From Lantana camara (Eukaryota > Streptophyta > Magnoliopsida > Lamiales > Verbenaceae): a stretch of DNA of 64,000 nt. Below are positions 34,589-47,614 of the stretch, piece after piece. Position 1 is the stretch's first letter; every line of letters begins with the position of its first letter. The notes under the pieces were generated by a model. It was not told the DNA's origin. It made no database searches and worked only from the letters and a program-made list of their open reading frames with translations. A program made the position numbers and the translations under genes. The stretch is taken from positions 91,966,894 through 92,030,893 of the forward strand of contig CM074859.1 in the NCBI GenBank assembly GCA_037501455.1. The letters are read 5' to 3'.

Positions 34589-37500
34589 AGTAACGCCCCA
34601 ACTTTTCGTATTTTAAAATGACATATGTGTTTACTAATTTGCACAAATTAATTGGCTTTTAGTGTTTTCTATAATTAAATTTCATTGTTTAATTGTTAAA
34701 TAAGTGACTAATTGAAATATATGCAATATTTGAATTTGAATTTATATGAATAACTGGTGTGCTCCATAATTACGTGTTTAAATTATTTAATTGCTTGATT
34801 AAACAGTTTTGATAATTATTATTTGTAATTCTCATTAATTTTCCAATTATATGCATTTCGTATATATTTAAATAAATATTTTAAATGGATTCTTAAATTT
34901 TATTTAAGTTTTGAAACTATATGAATTCTTAGTCGATTTGCATTTACGTGACAAGTTGCGCGCCGTTACTATATGAAATGAATTCGAAATTTTGTGGAAA
35001 TTTAATATGTTGTAGATATGTGTGTCATGAATGTGTACGTATACTAGTTTTACTTTTTCGGATTTGTTTGATTGCGTTTTAAATTTATTTGGTATGATTG
35101 GAACCAAACCGGGAGCTAACGAGCACTTAGCGCACCCTTGGTTCCGTATGTGATATCTTGAGCTCTGGAACTCGGAATCGAGTTCCGTCAACTCCGTTCA
35201 ACTCGTCATGAAAATTTGGGTTCAATAAACTTAACCTCATATTTTTATAAAACTATTTGAACCTCCGAAATGCAACCGAAACACTAAACAGAAACCAAAT
35301 CTGCCACAGTTTACTAAAATGACCATATCTTATTCAAACCTTGACCAAATTAACCATGGTTTGATTCCTTGGAACCCTAAATCAACCCTCTAACCAGCCT
35401 TAATCACCTTAACCGAACCAAACCCTCACACTTGGAGAAAATCAGCCAAACACCCCCTGTTTTCCAGTTTTCCCGTAGCTCAAGCCAACCTTGGAGATTC
35501 AAGCTCAAATCTCTTCCAAACCTTCATCAATCCACAAGGTAAGCTTAGGGTTGTGATATAAATTCATCATGATTCATTTTGATCCATTCATCCCCAATTT
35601 TGAGCATGCTTTCATGAGTTTTTGAAGAAGAATATGAATAGTTAGGTCATGACTCCATTTCTTGAATCCATGCTATTCCTTGCTTTATAATCCTAATTGA
35701 TGCTTGTTTGTTGATCATTTGAAGTCCATAAATTCAATATTTGCCTTATATTTCATTGTACTTGATCATAGCATGATGTACCTTGGTTGTCTTTCATGAA
35801 AACTTGAAGGTAAATGCATGAAATAAACTGCTCTTCCATGAACTGCTGTTGCGTGTGATTTTGGGACTGAAATGATGATCTTTTGTGTAGTATTCATTGT
35901 GTTTATGACTTGGTTATTGAGTATACATGTTCCCCTATGTGTTGACCCTATTTTGGCCCTGTTTTTCCTCAATTTTCTACTGCAAAACAAGAAGGAACAG
36001 CTGTTGCGCTGACAGGAACGACCGTTCACTCGCCAAGAAGAAGAAGGCCTGAACCCCCGTTCAATTAGCTGTTGCTGGTTCTGTACCCTTGAACCCCCGT
36101 TCAGCCATGAAGAAGGAAGGGACTGAACAGCCGTTCAGTCCCATGCAACGCAGGTTTTGTTTCTGTGACACCGAACAACCGTTCGCGGCAGAAGTGAACC
36201 CACGTTCACTTCGTTGACCTGCTGTAGCTTTCTATAATTTGTGTGAGGTTTGAATGTGTGTGCGTATATGTTTTATATATGATATATATATGTATTTATA
36301 GTTGCAAATTATGGATACGTGTATGCATGGTGAATAAAGATATGTTTATATATTTATTATATGTTGCATGCATGTCTTTGGTTTTACATTGTCATATTAT
36401 TAATGCAGGCATGATTTACGTAGGTATATATATATATTTAGTTATGATTATATGTTAATTAAATATAAGGTTAATGACATGATTTAAGTATGGTTTAATT
36501 TATTTAAATTTTAGAATTTAATTGTTATCTATTTTGTGTTATTTAATTTTCGAACATGACTTGAATGTGTCTATTTACCTATTTTCTAATTGTAAACATG
36601 ATATACTACGTGTTATGCTCGTTATTTGAAAATCGTGGATCAATTTGATTTAAATATTAGGGTATGAACTTGAATAACTTTAAACGCTTCATGAAAGGAA
36701 TGAAATGAATGTTTATATGTCTTTAAGACATTAATCTTGCACATGACCGTGTTCATTACATAATATATTCTTTTATGCATTCATATCATGATCATTTCAT
36801 TGCCGAGCGTCTTATTTGGTCATTTTGAGTCTCACTTCACCTCCCTTGCATAGAGTTTGATCCCGTTGGACACGAGGCCGGTCCGTTAGGCTTTTGTGTC
36901 TTCTTTTGTCGTTTCAAGGTGGGTTTCTCTTCTATGTAGTTATATGACCCTATATACCCTCAATGTGAAAAGTTTTCGACCAAAATAAATATATGTACAT
37001 AGAGTCGTTTCAAAGAGTAAATGTTTGCAACGTAAAGCCCTTATTTTATGAATCCTACCAAATGTTTTGGCGAGAAATGAATGAATGTACGAATGGGGCC
37101 CAGGGACTTAGTGTGAGTGGCTATCCGGGGAGGCATGGGCCGACAGAGATCCCTCACATTAGTTCCACCAATGAACGGCGTAATCGGACCTCGTTAGGAG
37201 TTAACGCGGAATGGACGCTAAGTGCAATCTGGGGAGTCATGTTCCCCTTTTGGTCAATGAATGGGTGGTCGGGCCTTGCAAACCCCGCCACCAACCCGGA
37301 GGAAGTAGGTGTAAATGTTATTGAATGTGCACGAACGAATTTTATGCATGAAAAGAAAGAATGAATGAATGTTTAATGAACTACACAAGGTGTTGGTTGG
37401 AGATAATGCATGCCCACTCGCCAAGAATGACCTAATGTAAATGAATCGTTATAATCCCTTTTGATGATTTCTCGATTTCACCCACTTGGGAAATTCTTTA

Positions 37501-38031
37501 AAAACCTAACTTGGGGTTAGAGCTTGCATGTGAATGTTTAAATATCGTCGTATATTATAGTTATGCCCTATTTTTTTACCCACCAGTCCCTTTTGGACTG
37601 AACCCATTTGGTTTTCAGTTGTTTTTGCAGGTGTCTAGAGTGCTAGGTGGGAATTCGAGTCATTAGGCCTTGCATTCGTTTCTAGCTCTTGTATTTTGGG
37701 TCTTACACTTGCATACTCTTACTTTTGATCATTGTATATGAATATGGTTATGGAGCGTATATGTTTGAGCCGTGATGGCATGTGAATATTGTATAGGAAT
37801 TATTTTTGGAGCTTGGATGCTCATGGTATATATATGATATATGTTAAGTGATTGCTTCCGCTTTAATGTTTAACTCTGATTTTATGGTTCAAGGGTTAGT
37901 CCCGCCTAGCCTAGAGTGTGTGTATGTCCCCATTCGCTGTGATCTAGCTCGGGTATGGAGTGTCCGTTTCATATTCGGGTCGGGTCGGGTCTCGGTGCGG
38001 GGGATATGGTACCTTGCGCTCGGGTGCTACA
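34589..38031 (+). repeat. 5' LTR of element B
   Basis: GTAACGCCCCAAC start to GGGTGCTACA. Contains a palindrome cluster at 36016-36209, the hairpin-like AGTCCCTTTTGGACT near 37586-37600, GCTAGGTGGGAATTCGAGTC near 37641 and GCCTAGCCTAGAG near 37904. About 130 bp longer than the other LTR through indels (for example around 34860-34930). Confidence 0.85.
36016..36209. repeat. Palindrome cluster in LTR of B (decayed copy at about 42549-42746)
   Basis: GAACGACCGTTC (36016), GAACCCCCGTTC (36051 and 36091), GACTGAACAGCCGTTCAGTC (36121), GAACAACCGTTC (36173), GTGAACCCACGTTCAC (36194). The arms GAAC/GTTC are constant and the middle varies. In the 3' LTR some arms are broken (GAACGACCGTTTAC) or changed (GAACGACCGTTC for GAACAACCGTTC). 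Confidence 0.85.
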
Positions 38032-38039
38032 TCTTTAAG

Positions 38040-38053
38040 TGGTATCAGAGCCC
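38040..38053 (+). other. Primer binding site of element B
   Basis: TGGTATCAGAGCCC, eight bases after the LTR end, matching the 3' end of initiator tRNA-Met, followed by TAGGTTGCAAAACCGGGG. Confidence 0.9.
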
Positions 38054-41043
38054 TAGGTTGCAAAACCGGGGTTCGTGTTTCGTGATTGAGTCAGTTTAGG
38101 TCGTACGGTAACAACTTGTCAACGTGTGCATTGCATTGAATTTTCATGATTATTTGTTACTAATTGCTAGAAATTAGTTGTATATGTAATTTACTTTTAA
38201 TTTCGTTGCTTTAAGTGTTGCATTTTACATTTTATGTGTATTGATTGATCTAAATATGTGCCATAAGCATATACTAATCCCCATGCATCGATTTTGAGCA
38301 TGAAATTGTCTTTCCTTTTGAACTTTTATTGAATTACCTGTTGCATTATTATTTGGATCCTTACCTTTCGTGTTAAATATGTGCCATGGTCATGCTCTAA
38401 TCGCATGCATATATCTTTGAAATGAGTTATGATTTATAGGTTGTGAAGATAATATCAAACCACGGCCAAGTTCTACAATAACGACATATTATAAGTTTTT
38501 TTTCTTAAGCATGAAAGATAGGAAGGATGCACCGGGGAAGAATATAGAGAATTCGAGACGTGTAGGCTTCCTGGATGGAGCTAGAGTTCAAGGGATTGGA
38601 ACCGAAATGGGAGGTTCGACTTTGGAAATGCAGCGGTAGAGAAATACTTGGTGAAATAGGGGTTGATTGAGGAATGGTGGTGACTTAGAAGATCGATATA
38701 TGTGGTTCTACTACATAGGTTGCTTTAACGAGATTCAATGGGATTATTCAATCTAAGAAATAGAGTAAAGGCTTCTTGATAATTTAGTTTGAGGTTTGGA
38801 TCATTGAAGAGATACCAATGATTGAGAGGAGTTAAGGTAAAATAGATCCGGTGGGAATTAAGCACTATGGGTTATCAAAGAAGGGTTTCTAAATAATTTA
38901 GTAATTAGAAATCGAGTTTGTAGAAGTCAAGATTGGGAAGAGTTTGGACTTGGGTGCTCTGGATTTCGACTAAGATGGAAGACGAGTCGGGTAGGGATTA
39001 AAGAAAGGCAAGTAATGTGATAAGTACGAATTCATGGAAGGTAACAATACTAAGGACAGGATTTGAGTTCAGTTTCCAAATCCAAGCTGAATTGTCGTGT
39101 TGTGAGGTCAAATTGGGAAATATGGAGCAACAAATGGAAACGGTAAAGAAAGGCAAAGACCTTTTTGGAAGGAAATCATGTGCTCAAGTATAAGCAATCG
39201 GAAAACGAGTTTAATTCACTAATCTCCACTCATAAAGGATAAGCACGGGAGTCTTGATCAGGGTGATGATGAGAAGTAGGGTTCAGAACTACATTAGGGT
39301 TCAATCTTGTAAGAGAATCTGGGCAATGTTGAAGGGCGATTCTCGGGGAGAAATTCGGATGCTGATTCCATGGATGTAGAAGAAGTTTAGGATCGAAAGA
39401 TTGCAATTCCGGATCATGGAAGGTACAAGTTGAGGCACAAGGACTCATGAAAATCTTGAAGACCGTGGGAAAGACAAAGAATGATCAACATGTCAAAGTA
39501 AGCAGTGGTCAGAGAAATGAGGACAAGCAAACCAGCTAATTGCTTGCCATCTTGGTGACAGTGTTTATTTGATAGGAAGTTCCTTCATCTCATCTATCAA
39601 GTATCATTTTAACCAAGCCACATCCGAATTTAGATGAAAAGAAATAATGGAGTTGCATAGGGAGGTGACGTCGGAGAAAATAAAGAACTTCAAATAAGGG
39701 ACAGGTTGATGGAAATGGGATTCAGAAAGAGAAGCGAGACTAGAGTTGGTTTCAGGGTGTTTGGATCGAACAAGAATAGAGAAGGGGGTTGCTATGTTCG
39801 TCAAATTTCCCCCCAAATGAATTTTTCCATCAAGAATTTTGATGAAGTTCAACGGGTAAAGACAGAAAATATTAAGGGGGAGAGCATGACTAAGAGGCAA
39901 ATTTGAAACTTGAGGTTGTGCCAAAGAAATATTCTAGTAGGAACAACGGAACTGCAAATTAGGGAGGACCTGGAAGTCCTTATGGTGGTGAGCGAATAAG
40001 ACGACTTTAAAGGTTAATCATTAAAGTGAGGGCTGAGCCACTAAATTCGGGTTGAAGATTATCATAAGGATAGAGAAGATAGCTTGTCGAGTCTTTCTAC
40101 GTATGCAAGTTTGATTTGGAGATAAAGGAGTTAAGGAAACTCCTTAGTTGAATTGTCAAAAGGGAACCGATTCAAATTATCATAGAATGGAATGCTGTCG
40201 ATAAAGCTTAATTTAATGAGTTGGAAGGAGATTTAAGAAGGGGCAAAACCGGAACGGGTGATCGTTGGGGAACTTAAATTGAACTCCAAGAATCATCAAG
40301 AACGTTTTATCTTCGCTTAAAGAATTGTAGAGGCCAAATACCGAATATAACCTTAAGGGGTCAAAGAGAGTGAACGGATACTCTGGACGAAAGATGGGAA
40401 ATGATTCGTGTTAAGATAGACCATAATAATAAATATCTCAAGGTCGGGATTGAATCGTCAAGGTTGTCAAGAGTAGTTATCCTCGGGGATATGTTAGACG
40501 CCGAGATGGGTAAAGATAGAAGCTATGGACCGGACATCGGAACGGATATTCTAAACACATAAGTGGATGTCAAAGTTGGTTCCTTGGAAGAGTTAGTCTG
40601 GCTGAAAGAATATAATAGGGATTGAGGGAGGATCAAAGAAGTTTAGAAGCAATAAAAGTCAGAAGGGATTTAAGAGTAAAATCATTAGGGGATTTATCAT
40701 TTGTTTTACCGGGGTACCCTGTAGAGCTTAAAGACAAGTCAAGCACTGAGCTCACTTTCGGGGCAGTTCAGGCATTGGACAACAAAATTCACAGTTTTAA
40801 GTTATCCAACTACGGTGAACGGTACATGAAGCATCCATGATACATGCATTCATGCAAAATTTAATTCAAATAATTTCTATGTTATGTGATTTGATTTCTT
40901 ATCATGTTAAATTGCTTGGAGTATGTGATGGTCAACATTGCTAATATTTATTACCTGCCTCGAGTGCTTTACGTGACTTTAATTATGATCTTGCGTTGTG
41001 CTGCTCGGGAGTATTGGAGACTTCCTTGCTTTATTTTTTTGCT

Positions 41044-41203
41044 GAGAGACGGGGTGCTCTCATTGTTTGTAAGAGACGGGGATTCTCTTATTTTTGTTTG
41101 AGAGACGGGGTTCTCTCTTTACTTGAGAGAGACGGGGTTCTCTCATTGTTGCTCGAGAGACGGGGCTCTCTCCTTGTTGTTTGTGAGAGACGGGGAATCT
41201 CTC
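41044..41203 (+). repeat. GAGAGA/TCTCTC hairpin array, element B
   Basis: Six units: 41044-41061, 41071-41089, 41100-41117, 41127-41144, 41155-41171, 41185-41203. Consensus GAGAGACGGGGTTCTCTC with variable bases only at the 3' side of the loop (TG, AT, TT, TT, C, AA). Confidence 0.85.
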
Positions 41204-41225
41204 ATCGCTTGTTCGGTCGAGTAGT

Positions 41226-41261
41226 GAATCCGAGGATGGATTCTTTTTAAGGGGGAGAGAT
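41226..41261 (+). other. Pre-tract hairpin and polypurine tract of element B
   Basis: GAATCC-GAGGAT-GGATTC (41226-41243), then TTTTTAAGGGGGAGAGAT to the LTR border at 41262. Confidence 0.85.
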
Positions 41262-44200
41262 TGTAACACCCCAACTTTTTGTATTTTAAAATGACATATG
41301 TGTTTACTAATTTGAGCAAATTAATTGGCTTTCAGTGTTTTCTATAATTAAATCTCAATTGTTTAATTGTTAAATAAGTGATTAATTGAAATATATGCAA
41401 TATTTGAATTTGAATTTATATGAATAACTAGTGTGCTCCATAATTACGTGTTTAAATTATTTAATTGCTTGATTGAACATTTTTTATAATTAAGCGTTTT
41501 AATTCTTAGTTGATTTGTATTTACGTGACAAGTTGCGCGCCGTTACTATATGAAATGAATTCGAAATTTTGTGGAAATTTAATATATTGTAGATATGTGT
41601 GTCATTATTGTGTACGTATACTCGTTTTACTTTTTTGGATTCGTTTGATTGCGTTTTAAATTTATTTGGTATGATTGGAACCAAACCGGGGGCTAACGAG
41701 CACTTAGCGCACCCTTGGTTCCGTATGTGATATCTTGAGCTCGGGAACTCGGAATCGAGTTCCGTCAACTCCGTTGAACTCATAATGAAAATTCGGGTTC
41801 AATCATATTTTTCTAAAACTATTTGAACCTCCGAAATTCAACCGAAACACTAAACGGAAACCAAATCTGCCACAGTTTACTAAAATGACCATATCTTATT
41901 CAAACCTTGACCAAATTAACCATGGTTTGATTCCTTGGAACCCTACCTCAACCCTCTAACCAGCCTTAATCACCCTAACCGAACCAAACCCTCACACTTG
42001 GAGAAAATCAGCCAAACACCCCTTGTTTTCTAGTTTTCCCGTAGCTCAAGCCAACCTTGGAGATTCAAGCTCAAATCTCTTCCAAACCTTCATCAATCCA
42101 CAAGGTAATCATTTTGATCCATTCATCCCTAATTTTGAGCATGCTTTCATGAGTTTTTGAAGAAGAAGATGAATAGTTAGGTCATGACTCCATTTCTTGA
42201 ATCCATGCTATTCCTTGCTTTATAATCCTAATTGATGCTTGTTTGTTGATCATTTGAACTCCATAACTTCAATATTTGCCTTATATTTCATTGTACTTGA
42301 TCATAGCATGATGTACATAGGTTATCTTTCATGAAAACTTGAAGGTAAATGCATGAAATAAACAGCTCTTCCATCAACTGCTGCTACGTGTGATTTTGGG
42401 ACTGAAATGATGATCTTTTGTGTAGTATTCATTGTGTTTATGACTTGGTTATTGAGCATACATGTTCCCCTATGTGTTGCCCCTGTTTTGGCCCTATTTT
42501 TCCCCGATTTTCTGCTGCAAAACAAGAAGGAACAGCTGCTGCGCTGACAGGAACGACCGTTTACTCCCCAAGAAGAAGAAGGCCTGAACCCCCATTCAAT
42601 TAGCTGCTGCTGGTTCTGTACCCTTGAACCCCCGTTCAGCCATGAAGAAGGAAGGGACTGAACAACCGTTCAGTCCCATGCAGTGCAGGTTTTGTTTCTA
42701 TGACACCGAACGACCGTTCGAGGCAGAAGTGAACCCCCGTTCACTTCCTTGACCTGCTGTTGCTTTCTCTAATTTGTGTGAGGTCTGAATGTGTGTTCGT
42801 ATGTGTTTTATATATGATATATATATATGTATTTATAGATGCCAATTATGGATACGTGTATGCATGGTGAATAAAGATGTGTATATATATTTATTATACG
42901 CCGCATGCATGTCTTTGGTTTTACATTGTCATATTAGTAATGCATGCATGATTTACGTAGGTATATATATGTATATATAGTTAGGATTATATGTTAATTA
43001 AATGCAAGGTTAATGATATTATTTAAGTATAGTTTAATTTATTTAAATTTTAGAATTTAATTGTTATCTTGTTTGTGTTATTTAATTTTCGAACATGATA
43101 TGAATGTGCCTATTTACCTATTTCCTAATTGTAAACATGATATACTACGTGTCATGATCGTTATTTGAAATTCGTGGATCAATTTGATTTCAATATGAAG
43201 GGTATGAACTTGAATGACTTTAAACGCTTCATGAAAGGAATGAAATGAATGTTTATATGTCTTTAAGACATTAATCGTGCACATGAACGTGTTCATTACA
43301 TAATATATTCTTTTATGCATTCATATCATGATCATTTCATTGCCGAGCGTCTGATTTGGTCATTTTGAGTCTCACTTCACCTTCCTTGCACAGATTTTGA
43401 TCCCGTTGGAGACGAGGCCGGTCCGTGAGGCTTTTATGTCTTTTTTTTTCGTTTCAAGGTGGGTTTCTCTTCTATGTAGTTATATGACCCTATATACCCT
43501 TAATGTGAAAAGTTTTCGACCAAAATAAATATATGTATATAGAGTAGTTTCAAAGAGTAAATATTTGCAACGCGAAGCCCATTATTTTATGAATCCTACC
43601 AAATGTTTTGGCGAGAAATGAATGAATACACTAATGGGGCCCAGGGACTTAGTGTGAGTGGCTATCCGGGGAGGCATGGGCCAACGGAGATCCCTCACAT
43701 TAGTTCCACCAAGGAACGGCGTAACCGGACCTCATTAGGAGTTAGCGAGGAATGGACACTGAGTGCCATCTGGGGAGTCAAGTTCCCCTTTTGGTCAATG
43801 AATGGGTGGTCGGGCCTTGCAAACCTGCCACCAACCCGGAGGATGAAGGTGTAAATGTTATTGAATGTGCACGAAAGAATGTTATGCATGAAAAGAAAGA
43901 AAGAATGAATGTTTAATGAACTACACAAGGTGTTGGGTGGAGATAATGCATGCCCACTCGCCGGGCAGAGAATGACCTAATGTAAATGAATCGTTATAAT
44001 CCCTTTTGATGATTTCTCGATTTCACCCACTTGGGAAATTCTTTAAAAACCTCACTTGGGATTATAGCTTGCATGTGAATGTTTAAATATCATCGTATAT
44101 TATAGTTATGTCCTGTTTTTATACCCACCAGTCCCTTTTGGACTGAACCCATTTGGTTTTCAATTGTTTTTGCAGGTGTCTGGAGTGCTAGGTGGGAATT

Positions 44201-44571
44201 CGAGTCATTAGGTCTTGCATTCGTTTCTAGCTCTTGTATTTTGGGTCTTACACTTGCATACTCTTACTTTTGATCTTTGTATATGAATATGGTTATGGAG
44301 CGTATATGTTTGAGTCGTGATGGCATGTGAATATTGTATAGGAATTATTTTTGGACCTTGGATGCTCATGGTATATATATGATATATGTTAAGTGATTGT
44401 TTCCGCTTAAATATTTAACTCTGATTTTATGGTTCAAGGGTTAGTCCCGCCTAGCCTAGATTGTGTGTATGTCCCCGTTCACTGTGATCTAGCTCGGGTA
44501 TGGAGTGTCCGTTTCATATTCGGGTCGGGTCTCGGTGCAGGGGATGTGGTAACTTGCACTCGGGTGCTACA
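41262..44571 (+). repeat. 3' LTR of element B
   Basis: TGTAACACCCCAAC to GGGTGCTACA. Collinear with 34589-38031 with scattered substitutions and indels, so the insertion is not recent. Confidence 0.85.
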
Positions 44572-47500
44572 TATACATCAAAATCTGGTCATTAATCATG
44601 CAAAAATCAGACAAACATGCAAGGAAATGGAAGAGAATGGATCAAACATTCATGTTCTTCATTTTCTCATACAAAGCATTAATGGTATCCTCTATTAAAT
44701 GTAACTACCAATTGAAATAAGTTCATACAATTAATAATGAATGTCTTATAATCATAAATGATGCAGCAAACAAACAAGAGTCACAAGAAATCATGCCAAA
44801 TTCATCAAATCTCCACAAATCCTTACTATTCATCATATTATCCATAAATCAATCAATTCTCCATGGATTTCAGAAAATACGGAGTCCAAAGAAAGAGGAA
44901 AGGTTTTAGAATACGTTCATGGACTTGCCTTTCAAATTTGAGGCGAATCGGATGAGTATTGAGCTCAAATCTTGGAATGCAAATAGTGCTTCCCCCTTTT
45001 CTCCTTCTCTCTTGGATGAACTGATGCTTCTCTTTTTCTTTTAGGTGGGGGTCCGAATGAGGAGCTTATGGGGTGAGAGGGGATTTAATTAGGGTCATAT
45101 GGGTTCAAGTTTGGGGCGATTAGGTTAAGAAACAGGTCGGATATGATCAAAACAGACTAAGGTGGCAAAGTTGTCACGCGAGTCGGGTTTCGGGCAAAAT
45201 TCGAAGGATCAAACGGGCTTCAAAAATTACAAAAGTATGTTTTTTAGCTTCCATTCTTCATTTCGAGTCCAATGCCTCTTCCAGAATTCAAATCCAAATT
45301 CCCGAGCTCAAGTTACGTCTTCCGGAACACAAGGCGCGCTAAAACGAGTTAGGCCTTCGTGTCCCTAACAATCAAAATTGTTAAAAAAAAACCATATCAA
45401 ACAAACTCAAAAACATAAAACGAAGATGTAGGCAAGTTCATAACAAACATATTTCATGTATATCACATAGTTACATAATTAGGAATAAATACAGGGTCAA
45501 ACGGATCGAACGGGGAATCGAACGGGGGTTAAAACGAACAAATACATAACAAAGTGTAACAAATAATTATTCAAGTAATCAATTAGGCAAATAAACGATT
45601 TAATAAGCACGTAAAAGCATAAAGAAATAAATAAAACACATACGCAGCACTCTCAAAAGTGCGTACCTGTACGGCCGGACGAGCGGGATGTTACAATCAA
45701 TGTGTATAATCTCGCCAAAACATTTCACGTCATGAGCATCATAAAACATTTCAAATCCTTAAGAAATAATTTACTCGATAAGGATTTACTTGATGAGTCC
45801 ACTTGAAAACAATATATATATATATATATTAGGTTTTTAGCCAAAACTTATCACATAAGGTTGTAGGGTTTAATACGTAACTAGAATGAAAACACCCTCA
45901 CCTGGAATACCACGAGACAAGTAACATGAGTAAAACGGGTACCTAATCGATCCGGAAGTCTCTGCCCTAGAAACAAACTGTACAAGAGAAGAAGCAATGT
46001 GTACACATGAGAATTGACTCAAGATGAAACCACATTGACGTATGGCCATCCTCATGAAGTGGTATGACATGGTAAGAAATGATACGATAGATAATAAATC
46101 ATAAAATGTCATGGATTGGTATATAGATGATTCAATCATTCAATTAATAGTACATTACAATTCATGTTAAAAATGCATATGAATCAATTAGAAGTGGAAA
46201 GAAGCTATTAAACACGTAGAGAATGCAATTAAGAACCATAGAGTGTTAAATAACAATATATTTATCACTTAATCAAGCATAAAATTCATATAAATCACAT
46301 ACGGGGGTCAAGGAAGTGAAAGGAATGCAAACAGAGAGGTTTAGGCAAAGTTTCGCAAAGGCTGACAGTTTTCGGAAAGGCGCAAGCTGTAAAAAATTAA
46401 GAATATCTCGATTTCTAGGAATTGGAATGGAGTTTTGTTGTTGCGTGTGAAACTAGAAAAATATAGAAAGGATAATGAGGTGATTCCAATTGGAGAATAT
46501 TCTAGACTTCAAAAGGTTTTCGTGGTTCGAAATTCAGGTCAATCGGAGTTCGGATGGAGGGTCAACGGGACAAAACGAACTCAATCAGAAAACAGGGGAG
46601 GATCTAGAGCTCCTGCCTTAAATCCACCCCTGTGGATTTCTCAAGGCACAAAAACCCACGATCGTGGATTCGTTCCAAGGCCAAAAATATGCAGAAAGAG
46701 CAGGGCATTCGCGGGAGAAAGCAACCAACACCAAAACACCTCAAAACTCAACCCAAAACACTTAAAACATGTAATATACCATGTAGAAACATCAAATGCA
46801 AGTTTAAAGCAATTTAGAACCCATTAATTCACAAACCCACAACAAAACACACACATATATATATACACCTACATATACACACATTCTTGCTCCAAGGATT
46901 AAAACAATCAAGTATAAAACTCATGGATTCAAGTATTAGAGCATCAAACACATACAAAATCATGTTTTAAACACCAAGGAATTCAAACCCTATCTTATTT
47001 AACATATATACACAAAACCCACATTATACCTTGGAAGAAAGGAGGAGGAGAAGAAGAAGATGGAGATCTTGAAGCTTGAGTTTGAGGGAGAAGAATAGAG
47101 CTTGAAATCCTTGTCTTCCTTGGCCTTGCTTAGATCAATTGAAGAGGAGAATAAAAAGGGGTTTGGAGTCTTGTGTGTTGAGAGAAAAATGAGAAGAAGA
47201 AGAAGAATGGGGTATGGGGGTGTGTATATCGTGTAAATGGAGATGGAGAAGGGAAGAATTTGCACTTTGGTCCTTTGAGAATTTAAGTGATTCAATTAGG
47301 GCCCCAAAGTTTGGTAGGTGATCAATTGGGGTCCAATTCAAAGTTCGATTGTGTCCAAGGATTTTATATAAGATCAAATAGGGGCATAATCTAAACAAAA
47401 CCATTAATTTAGCGAGTATACAAGTAGTAAATAAATTTAAATAGCATAGTCAAAGGTCATATAAATCATATAGGTCACGTAATGACAATTAATTCACCAA

Positions 47501-47614
47501 AGTAAAATATAATAAACATCCACTTAGCATTTAAAACAAATATAAGTTACATAACCCTTGGCCTAAACCCACTCGTGATGTCATACTTGGCTTGTCAGGA
47601 AACGGGGCGTCACA

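Larger units (their letters stand above)
38032..41261 (+). other. Internal region of element B, non-coding, purine-rich
   Basis: No frame over about 110 codons on the sense strand and no protein family I recognise. The frame 40622-40840 ends SNYGERYMKHP; a similar YYGERYTKHS lies in element A (minus, near 28450) and NHGERYLQ in the gag element in a frame other than gag. The 38500-40600 stretch is G/A-rich and resembles A. Confidence 0.7.
34589..44571 (+). mobile_element. Complete non-coding LTR retrotransposon B (LARD-like)
   Basis: Two LTRs (3443 and 3310 bp), primer site, 3.2 kb internal region, polypurine tract and a perfect 5-bp duplication TATAC (34584-34588 and 44572-44576). The first two bases of the left LTR are AG instead of TG, probably a mutation. 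Structurally complete but with no gag or pol I can recognise. LTR end blocks tie it to the same group as A, C, D and the gag element. Confidence 0.85.
32449..45695 (-). mobile_element. Solo LTR, family D (copy D'), interrupted by element B
   Basis: TGTAGCACCCCGG at 32449 to GAGCGGGATGTTACA at 45695. Perfect target duplication ATCAA (32444-32448 and 45696-45700); the left LTR of A keeps the unfilled site GATCAATGTGCATAATC near 21898. Reverse complement of family D (TGTAACATCCCGCTCGTCCG start). Without element B it is about 3.26 kb. Carries palindromes at 34297-34482. Confidence 0.85.
31340..47614 (-). repeat. LTR of element A, right (5') copy, interrupted by solo LTR D'
   Basis: Begins TGTAGCACCCGC at 31340 beside the primer site and ends GGGGCGTCACA at 47614. 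Segments 31340-32448 and 45701-47614 make an LTR of about 3.0 kb. It holds palindromes ATCCACCCCTGTGGAT and CCACGATCGTGG near 46620-46665, versions of those at 26749-26795 in the left copy. No gene. Confidence 0.8.

Noticed and set aside
40622..40840. 72-codon frame in element B as a gene
   Set aside because: Short, no domain, and only its last ten codons recur in relatives, where they follow a conserved nucleotide motif. Noted under that motif instead.
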